Assembly (NCBI GenBank): GCA_946480655.1
Contig: CAMLKN010000187.1
Coordinates: 1-5,104 of the forward strand
DNA: 5,104 nt
Direction: 5' to 3'
Origin: an uncultured Devosia sp.
Lineage (GTDB): Bacteria; Pseudomonadota; Alphaproteobacteria; Rhizobiales; Devosiaceae
Shown here in pieces: positions 1 to 4,363 of the stretch. Under the pieces are notes generated by a model. The model worked only from the letters and a program-made list of their open reading frames with translations. It was not told the origin of the DNA and made no database searches. The translations under genes were made by a program, and so were the position numbers. Position 1 is the first letter of the stretch. Every line of letters begins with the position of its first letter.

Positions 1-128
1 AAAGCGTCTCGACCGGCATGATCTATCGCGGCGCCGTGCCCTTCGTGATCCTGCAACTGATCGCCATCGTCGTGCTCTTCGCCTTCCCCCAGCTCATCAC
101 CTGGCTCCCGGGACTGCTCTACCAATAG
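1..128 (+). CDS. dctM: TRAP transporter large permease (DctM family), C-terminal end only
   Basis: Only the last 41 codons are in the window; the first whole codon is at position 3 and the stop is TAG at 126-128. The translated tail begins SVSTGMIYRGAVPF and ends in a hydrophobic helix (about VILQLIAIVVLFAFPQLITW) and WLPGLLYQ. A short polar loop ending in YRG-PF, then one last membrane helix with FP-L--WLP, is how DctM subunits of the mannitol/2-oxo-acid class typically end. DctM is the 12-helix inner-membrane subunit that drives sodium-dependent uptake of a substrate delivered by a periplasmic DctP protein, together with the small subunit DctQ. A DctP gene lies at 2479, beyond two regulatory genes, so this is probably its permease partner. 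The family call rests on a short tail, so some doubt remains. Confidence 0.8.
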   Translation, partial: SVSTGMIYRGAVPFVILQLIAIVVLFAFPQLITWLPGLLYQ

Positions 129-156
129 GCCAAGGGTCGATCGCGAACGCGCAAAA

Positions 157-186
157 GGGGCCGGATGGACTATCCATCCGGCCCTT
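157..186. terminator. Bidirectional hairpin terminator between converging genes
   Basis: GGGCCGGATGGA (158-169) pairs perfectly with TCCATCCGGCCC (173-184) around a 3-base CTA loop, giving a 12-bp stem; G157 and T185 could add a wobble pair. On the minus strand the stem is followed by TTTT (complement of 153-156), so it suits termination of the histidine kinase/response regulator operon. On the plus strand it is followed by TTCCTCC, a poor U-tract, but it could still end the permease transcript. It sits 28 bases after the permease stop and 27 bases beyond the response regulator stop, where a shared terminator is expected. Confidence 0.75.
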
Positions 187-212
187 CCTCCTGGGCAAAG
201 CTCGGCGTGGGG

Positions 213-863
213 TCAGTCCTCGTCGGGGCCGATCAGGCCGTGATCGATGACATAGCGGGTGAGGCCCGCCGTGGTGGCAATGCCGAGCTTTTTCTTGATG
301 TGCTTGCGGTGGGTTTCGACCGTCCGCACCGAGATGTCGAGGCTGGCGGCAATGTCCTTGTTGGACTGGCCGCGGGCCAGCAGCAGCAGCACGGCCTGCT
401 CGCGCGTCGAGAGCGGCATATTGGCCGCCGGCCTGGCGCTCTTATTGAGGATGGCCTGGGCCACGCCGGACGAGAAATAGGTGCCGCCCGAGGCAACCGT
501 CTCGATGGCGGCAATGATCTCGCTCGTCGACACATCCTTGAGGATATAGCCGGAGGCCCCGTACATGACGGCGGTCGAAATGTATTCGCGGCTGTCATGC
601 ATGGAGAGCATCAGGAGCCGCGTGCGCGGCAGGCGCTCGCGGAAGAGCTCGATGGCGTCCAGCCCGCTGAGGTCAGGCATGTTGATGTCGAGCATGACCA
701 CTTCGGCCCCATCAGATTCGGCGAGGGCCAGGGCCGCTCTTGCCGAGCCGACCGCGCCGACGACGCGGATGTGATCATAGGTCTCGATCACCGAGCGGAT
801 GCCCTCGAGCACCAGGGGATGGTCGTCGCAAATGATGACGCGGATGGGGGTGGACGACGTCAT
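213..863 (-). CDS. NarL/FixJ-family response regulator of the Cache-kinase system
   Basis: A 216-residue cytoplasmic DNA-binding response regulator of the family's usual length. The receiver domain spans about residues 7-122: acidic pair D13-D14, phospho-acceptor D59 (in MLDINMPDLSG), switch residues S87 and Y106, and K109. After a linker, a LuxR/GerE-type helix-turn-helix covers about 150-212, with LSTREQAVLLLLARGQSNKD followed by RTVETHRKHI, the typical recognition helix. Its ATG overlaps the kinase stop as ATGA (860-863), and no good Shine-Dalgarno sequence precedes it, so translation is probably coupled to the kinase. Given this overlap it is almost certainly the phosphorylation partner of the kinase. 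The likely target is the divergent region 2243-2478 controlling the kinase and the dctP gene; that target is inferred. All key residues are present and I see no damage. Confidence 0.95.
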   Translation of the reverse strand: MTSSTPIRVIICDDHPLVLEGIRSVIETYDHIRVVGAVGSARAALALAESDGAEVVMLDINMPDLSGLDAIELFRERLPRTRLLMLSMHDSREYISTAVMYGASGYILKDVSTSEIIAAIETVASGGTYFSSGVAQAILNKSARPAANMPLSTREQAVLLLLARGQSNKDIAASLDISVRTVETHRKHIKKKLGIATTAGLTRYVIDHGLIGPDED

Positions 864-2242
864 GCCGGTACCGGTTCGACTTTGTTGGTGAGGTAGATGG
901 ACTTGGGCAAGCGGGCCCGCAAGGTGGTGCCCCGGGGCGAGGTGCGGACATCGAGCGAGCCGCCGAAATGCTCCATGCGTTCCTGCATGTTGCGCAGGCC
1001 CAGGCCGCCGGACCGTCCCTTGCCATCGCGATCGGCAAAGCCGCGGCCATTGTCCTCGATCAGCAATTGCGCGCCGCCGCCACTGCTGGTGAGCACGATC
1101 CGCACCTCGCTGGCCTGGGCATGCCGCTCGATATTGGTCAGGGCCTCCTGCGCCACGCGGTAGAGCGCCGTGCGCGCCTCGGGCAGGAGCACGTTCTTGA
1201 AGGCGACGGTCTTGAGGTCGACCACAATGCCGGTGCGTTCGGAAAAGCTGCTGGTCAGGGCTTCGAGCGCGGCCGAGAGGCCCAGATCGTCGAGCAGGCC
1301 CGGGCGCAGGTCATGGGAGATGCGCCGCACTTCCTTGATGGCATTGTTGAGGCCATTGGCCCCGCGCTGGATGATTGCGGCCGTGTCATCCGCCCCCGAC
1401 CGGACTTTGGCAAGGGCGAGATCGAGCATGTAGCGGGCCGCCACCATGGACTGGGAAATGCCGTCATGCAGTTCGCGCGCAATGCGTGCCCGCTCTTCCT
1501 CCTGGGTGTCGATGACGCGCTGGGTGAGTTCCTTGAGGCGGCTGTCGGCCAGCCGGCGCTCGTGCATGGTGATCATGAAGCTGGCGAGGAAGACCGCGAT
1601 GACGCTGGGAATGGTGATGGCGGCGACGATAAGGAAGGTGGTGTTGATATGGGAAATCAGGTCCGCCTCCGCTGCCGCGGTCAGGGCATAGACATCGTCG
1701 AGATAGACGCCGGTGCCCAGCATCCAGCCCCACTTTTCGAGGCCGACGGCGAAGGAAAGCTTGTCGGCCACCGTGCCGGTCGAGGGCTTTTCCCACTTGT
1801 ACTGATGCAGACCGCCCCCCTCCTTGGCGCGCTCGATCAGGTTGTAGATGACGCGATTGCCGTCGGGGTCGGTCAGGTCCATCCAGTTCTCGCCGCGCCG
1901 GAACGGCTGGCGCGGATGGACGATATTCACGCCGTCATAGTCATAGGCGAAGAAATAGCCGTCCGGTCCGTAGTCGAGGCTGGAAAGGATGGCCTGCACC
2001 TGGCGCTTGGCGCCCTCGTCGTCGGGGCCCGCGGCTTCATAGATTTCGGAAATGGCCGAAATGGCCATGTTGGTGAGGTTAAGAAGCTCGTTCTCCTTGG
2101 CCTTGAGCAGGCTCCGCTCGAAGGTGGCCAGGCTCGCGCGCGACAGTTCGGTCGATTGATGCGTCACGAGCGCGGTTATCGCCAGGATCGCGACCAGAAG
2201 CGGCACGACGGCAAGGGCGAGGATCTTCTGTCTCAAATTCAT
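860..2242 (-). CDS. Cache-domain sensor histidine kinase (HisKA_3 type)
   Basis: A 460-residue inner-membrane sensor kinase. Membrane helix 1 is about residues 7-27. A periplasmic domain at about 28-200 carries single-Cache (sCache_2-like) hallmarks: DGYFFAYDYDGVNIVHP at 94-110, then GENWMDLTDPDG, and WGWMLGTGVYLDDV at 171-184. Membrane helix 2 is about 201-224. A short linker, predicted coiled coil, leads to the HisKA_3 dimerisation helix with the phospho-acceptor in ELHDGISQ (H259), and SHDLRPGLLDDLG at 309-321. The ATPase domain has N370 (N box), DNGRGF at 397-402 and GGLGLRNMQER at 412-422. Such kinases pair with NarL/FixJ regulators, matching the overlapping downstream gene. sCache_2 domains often bind small carboxylates, which fits the flanking TRAP genes; the actual ligand is inferred. 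The start is supported by GGAGG (minus strand, 2252-2256) nine bases before ATG. Confidence 0.94.
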   Translation of the reverse strand: MNLRQKILALAVVPLLVAILAITALVTHQSTELSRASLATFERSLLKAKENELLNLTNMAISAISEIYEAAGPDDEGAKRQVQAILSSLDYGPDGYFFAYDYDGVNIVHPRQPFRRGENWMDLTDPDGNRVIYNLIERAKEGGGLHQYKWEKPSTGTVADKLSFAVGLEKWGWMLGTGVYLDDVYALTAAAEADLISHINTTFLIVAAITIPSVIAVFLASFMITMHERRLADSRLKELTQRVIDTQEEERARIARELHDGISQSMVAARYMLDLALAKVRSGADDTAAIIQRGANGLNNAIKEVRRISHDLRPGLLDDLGLSAALEALTSSFSERTGIVVDLKTVAFKNVLLPEARTALYRVAQEALTNIERHAQASEVRIVLTSSGGGAQLLIEDNGRGFADRDGKGRSGGLGLRNMQERMEHFGGSLDVRTSPRGTTLRARLPKSIYLTNKVEPVPA

Positions 2243-2251
2243 GGGCGCCAG

Positions 2252-2276
2252 CCTCCATCGGGGCTGGACAATAGCA
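2252..2276 (-). promoter_or_regulatory. Candidate extended -10 promoter and RBS of the histidine kinase operon
   Basis: Reading the minus strand, TGCTATTGT (2276 down to 2268) has a TG-N extension followed by TATTGT, a 4-of-6 match to the -10 consensus. No convincing -35 hexamer lies 16-18 bases upstream, which an extended -10 can tolerate. Initiation would fall near 2261-2262, giving a leader of about 20 bases that contains the GGAGG ribosome binding site at 2252-2256. The geometry is good, but the call rests on one motif. Confidence 0.45.
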
Positions 2277-2300
2277 CGAATTGCCGGCGCGCCCTGCGTA

Positions 2301-2314
2301 GTAGTGGGTAGTGG
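2301..2314. repeat. Tandem heptamer GTAGTGG x2, candidate regulator site
   Basis: GTAGTGG occurs twice head to tail (2301-2307 and 2308-2314), preceded by a partial GTA unit at 2298-2300. On the minus strand this reads CCACTACCCACTAC. Relative to the proposed kinase start near 2262 it lies at about -39 to -52, a usual position for an activator. It is a candidate binding site for the response regulator, because NarL/FixJ-family proteins often bind heptamer-like half sites; this assignment is inference. Confidence 0.35.
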
Positions 2315-2330
2315 CCACAGCGAAACCTGC

Positions 2331-2346
2331 CGGCACGAGGCATGCC
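2331..2346 (+). promoter_or_regulatory. Possible sigma-54 (-24/-12) promoter element upstream of dctP
   Basis: The sequence CGGCACG (2331-2337), four bases, then ATGCC (2342-2346) resembles the consensus TGGCACG-N4-TTGCW. The near-invariant GG (2332-2333) and GC (2344-2345) have the required 10-base spacing. Initiation would fall near 2357, leaving about a 120-base leader before dctP. No NtrC-type activator is encoded in the window, and the adjacent regulator is NarL/FixJ type, which normally works with sigma-70. It may be a chance match in GC-rich DNA. Confidence 0.3.
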
Positions 2347-2377
2347 CACTGGACAGGTCCGTCCACTGCGCTATCTC
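2347..2377 (+). promoter_or_regulatory. Candidate sigma-70 promoter of dctP with overlapping dyad
   Basis: TGGACA (2350-2355) matches 5 of 6 bases of the -35 consensus, and TATCTC (2372-2377) is a weak -10 at 16-base spacing. The -35 lies in an inverted repeat: CACTGGAC (2347-2354) and GTCCACTG (2361-2368), one mismatch over 8-base arms around a 6-base centre. A dyad over a -35 box is where an activator touching sigma often binds, so this is a plausible site for the neighbouring response regulator. It competes with the sigma-54-like element just upstream; I cannot decide between them from sequence alone. Confidence 0.35.
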
Positions 2378-2401
2378 TAAGGCGCGTGCATGGCTGGGAA
2401 A

Positions 2402-2416
2402 ACGCCGGTCCGGCGT
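2402..2416. repeat. 15-bp odd palindrome in the dctP leader
   Basis: ACGCCGG (2402-2408) and CCGGCGT (2410-2416) are perfect inverted repeats around a single T. In RNA this could fold to a 6-bp stem with a 3-base loop, about 60 bases before the dctP start. No U-tract follows, so it is not an intrinsic terminator. It could be a protein site, a leader hairpin, or chance in GC-rich DNA. Confidence 0.3.
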
Positions 2417-2465
2417 CCGGCATGCCCAATCAATATGCGGCCAAGGTGTCGCGCAAAATCTGTCT

Positions 2466-2472
2466 GGGAGGA
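2466..2472 (+). promoter_or_regulatory. Ribosome binding site fixing the dctP start
   Basis: GGGAGGA at 2466-2472 lies six bases before the ATG at 2479. It decides the start: the same frame is open back to an upstream ATG at 2311, but only the ATG at 2479 has this site and begins directly with a Tat signal peptide. Confidence 0.85.
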
Positions 2473-2478
2473 CAATCC

Positions 2479-3582
2479 ATGAAGAGACGCGAATTCTTCA
2501 AGCAGGCTTCGGTTGCCACCATCGGCGCGGCTGCCGCAGCCACGACGCTGGCCACCCCGGCGATCGCCCAGGGCAATATCACCTGGCGCATGGTCACCAC
2601 CTGGCCCAAGAATTTCCCCGGCCTGGGCGTTGGCGCCCAGAAGCTGGCCGATCGCATCACCAAGGCTTCGGGCGGCCGTTTGACGGTGCAGGTCTTTGCC
2701 GCCGGTGAAATGGTGCCCGGCCTGCAGGCGCTGGATGCCGTGATCGACGGCTCTGCCGAAATGAGCCATGGCGCCGCCTATTACTGGCAGAACAAGAGCC
2801 AGGGCCTCAGCTTCTTCACCGGCGTGCCGTTCGGCATGACCAATCGCGAGCTCGGCGCCTGGGTGCGCTATCTCGGCGGCCAGGAAATCTGGGACAAGAT
2901 CTACGACCAGTTCGGCCTGCAGGGATTCCTGTCGGGCGATACCGGCACGCAGGCTGGCGGCTGGTTCAAGAATGAACTGACCGGCGTGGCCGATGTGCAG
3001 GGCCTGCGCTTCCGTACGCCAGGCCTTGGTGGCCAGGTCTGGGCCAAGCTCGGCGCTTCGGTGACCAATCTGGCCGCCGGCGAAATCTTCGCCGCGCTGC
3101 AGTCGGGCACGCTGGACGCCGCCGAATTCGTCGGCCCCTATAACGATCTGGCGCTGGGCTTCCACCAGGTGGCCAAGAACTACTATTTCCCCAGCTTCGT
3201 CGAGCCGGGTCTCGCCACCGAGGTCGTGGTCGACAAGGCCAAGCTCGCCGAGCTGCCCGAAGACCTGCAGGAAATCGTCCGCATTGCCGCCCAGGCCTCG
3301 TATGACGATGTGTCCTCGGACATGTATGCCAACGATCCGCGCGCCCTGGCTGCACTGGTCAACGAGCATGGCGTCAATGTCCGCCAGTTCCCCGAGGAAA
3401 TCATTGAAGCCGGCGCCAAGGCGTCGATGGAACTGATCGGGGAAATCCGCGAAAGCGGCGATGCGCTGACCAAGGAAGTGGCCGAGAGCTTCATCTCTGC
3501 CTTCAACCTGCTGCGCACCCGCACCGAAGGCACGGACATGCCCTTCCTCGTGGCCCGCGAAAAGTACATCAAGTACGAATAG
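2479..3582 (+). CDS. dctP: TRAP transporter solute-binding protein, DctP family, TakP-like, Tat-exported
   Basis: A 367-residue periplasmic binding protein that captures an organic acid and hands it to a DctQM permease. The N-terminus MKRREFFKQ is a twin-arginine motif (R3-R4), followed by an Ala-rich hydrophobic stretch and TPAIA|Q with likely cleavage after A30. The mature protein resembles TakP, the sodium-dependent 2-oxo-acid binder: FAAGEMVPGLQALDAV (73-88), TGTQAGGWFKNEL (155-167, Q158 aligning with a TakP sodium ligand), GLRFRTPGLGG (R179, the substrate carboxylate arginine) and DAAEFVGPYNDLALGF (213-228). From memory of TakP, the last motif reads EW-VGPYDD there, so F217 replaces the tryptophan. 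Tat export fits folding before secretion, seen in other TRAP binding proteins. Pyruvate or another 2-oxo acid is the best substrate guess but unproven. The gene stands alone between its promoter region and a strong terminator, so it may be made in excess over the permease. Confidence 0.92.
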   Translation: MKRREFFKQASVATIGAAAAATTLATPAIAQGNITWRMVTTWPKNFPGLGVGAQKLADRITKASGGRLTVQVFAAGEMVPGLQALDAVIDGSAEMSHGAAYYWQNKSQGLSFFTGVPFGMTNRELGAWVRYLGGQEIWDKIYDQFGLQGFLSGDTGTQAGGWFKNELTGVADVQGLRFRTPGLGGQVWAKLGASVTNLAAGEIFAALQSGTLDAAEFVGPYNDLALGFHQVAKNYYFPSFVEPGLATEVVVDKAKLAELPEDLQEIVRIAAQASYDDVSSDMYANDPRALAALVNEHGVNVRQFPEEIIEAGAKASMELIGEIRESGDALTKEVAESFISAFNLLRTRTEGTDMPFLVAREKYIKYE

Positions 3583-3608
3583 TCGCGCCCGCTTCGGCCG
3601 CAATTCCG

Positions 3609-3640
3609 AACCCCGCCGCTCCTGCGGCGGGGTTTTTCTT
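3609..3640 (+). terminator. Strong intrinsic terminator of dctP
   Basis: AACCCCGCCGC (3609-3619) pairs with GCGGCGGGGTT (3624-3634) around a TCCT loop, an 11-bp GC-rich stem, followed by TTTTTCTTT starting at 3633. This is a textbook intrinsic terminator 26 bases after the dctP stop and isolates dctP from the downstream regulator pair. Confidence 0.93.
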
Positions 3641-3687
3641 TGCTCGAGGCGGCCTTCGGTCGGACCAGGGAGCCATCCCCCGTTCAA

Positions 3688-3720
3688 TTCTCAATTGACA
3701 AATGAATTTGTCTATTTGAG
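3688..3720 (+). promoter_or_regulatory. AT-rich promoter/operator before the ArsR-like gene
   Basis: GACAAAT (3697-3703) and ATTTGTC (3706-3712) form a perfect inverted repeat around GA. The symmetry resumes outside one mismatch as AAT (3693-3695) and ATT (3714-3716), giving a 24-bp dyad. It stands in an AT-rich patch unlike its surroundings, 25 bases before the ArsR-like ATG. TTGACA at 3695-3700 looks like a -35 but has no good -10 at the right distance; TTCTCA (3688-3693) with TCTATT (3711-3716) at 17-base spacing is another option. Size and position fit an operator bound by a winged-helix dimer, most likely the downstream regulator itself. The operator role is inferred. Confidence 0.55.
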
Positions 3721-3740
3721 AGTGACGGCGAGGAGATCCC

Positions 3741-4352
3741 ATGTCTGACCGTCGCCCCGCAGCGCCCGGCCGAGCCGGCCTGATCGATGATCCTGAGCGC
3801 GCCCTCTTGGCACTCTCGCCCATCCGGCGACGTCTGCTGGAGGCGCTGCGCGAGCCCGGATCGGCCGCCAGCCTCGCCAAAAGGCTCGACCTGCCGCGCC
3901 AGCAACTGGGCTACCACCTGCGGGCGCTGGAGGCGGCGGGGCTGGTGCATCTCGTGGCGGAAAACAAGCGGCGCGGCTTTGTCGAACGCGTGCTGGTGGC
4001 CGCCGCCGATGCCTTCGTCTTCGATCCTGCCCTGCTGGGCGGCGCACGGGCGGAGGCGCAGGACCGGCATGCGGCCCAGCATCTGGTGGCCGCGGCCGGC
4101 ACGGTGGTGCGGGAGGTGACGCGCATGCGCGGCGCGGCCGAAGCAGCGGGGCAGCGGCTCCTTACCGTCACTATCGAGGCCGATGTCGGGTTCGAGCAAC
4201 CGCAGGATTTCGAGGATTTTTCGAAGGCACTGGGCGAGGCGATTGCGGCCGTGGCGGCGCGCTATCGGCCCGGTCCCGGCAAGCGGGCCTATCATCTGAT
4301 GCTGGGCGCGCATCCGGCCGTGGCCGGCACCAAGAGCAAACCGATCAACTGA
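3741..4352 (+). CDS. ArsR-like winged-helix transcriptional regulator
   Basis: A 203-residue cytoplasmic DNA-binding protein. Residues about 18-85 form a winged helix-turn-helix: LSPIRRRLLEALREPGSAAS leads in, the recognition helix is about 52-65 (PRQQLGYHLRALEA), and the wing is about 68-84 (LVHLVAENKRRGFVERV). This fits the ArsR/HTH_20 type. The remaining ~115 residues form an alpha/beta C-terminal region with helices (100-135) and a strand-helix-strand unit (LLTVTIEADVGFEQ, then ALGEAIAAVAAR, then AYHLMLGAHPA); classical ~100-residue ArsR proteins lack it, so it may bind a ligand or mediate dimers. The protein has no cysteine, so a cysteine-based metal sensor is unlikely. AGGAGA precedes the ATG. 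The SRPBCC gene follows by 11 bases, so the two are probably co-transcribed, with autoregulation through the dyad at 3693-3716. Confidence 0.87.
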   Translation: MSDRRPAAPGRAGLIDDPERALLALSPIRRRLLEALREPGSAASLAKRLDLPRQQLGYHLRALEAAGLVHLVAENKRRGFVERVLVAAADAFVFDPALLGGARAEAQDRHAAQHLVAAAGTVVREVTRMRGAAEAAGQRLLTVTIEADVGFEQPQDFEDFSKALGEAIAAVAARYRPGPGKRAYHLMLGAHPAVAGTKSKPIN

Positions 4353-4363
4353 GGAGCATCCGC

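Noticed and set aside
865..874. Perfect 10-bp palindrome CCGGTACCGG just before the response regulator start
   Set aside because: It lies inside the kinase coding end, has no loop space for a stable RNA hairpin, and such short GC palindromes are expected by chance here.
165..896. 243-codon plus-strand open frame opposite the response regulator
   Set aside because: It begins inside the terminator hairpin and mirrors a full receiver plus helix-turn-helix protein on the minus strand; its composition is that of a shadow.
968..2311. 447-codon open frame antisense to the histidine kinase
   Set aside because: Its protein is Gly/Ala/Asp-rich with no recognisable domain, while the opposite strand encodes a complete kinase with all motifs. 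It is a GC-rich shadow frame.
2311..2478. N-terminal extension of dctP to an upstream ATG at 2311
   Set aside because: It would add 56 residues ahead of a Tat signal peptide and translate the promoter region; the ATG at 2479 has a strong RBS six bases upstream.
2241..2708. 155-codon plus-strand frame across the divergent intergenic region into dctP
   Set aside because: It shares most of its length with regulatory DNA and the out-of-frame dctP start, and has no recognisable domain or RBS.
2377..3687. 436-codon open frame antisense to dctP
   Set aside because: It covers a complete DctP protein with signal peptide, RBS and terminator on the other strand, runs through the terminator hairpin, and shows no domain of its own.
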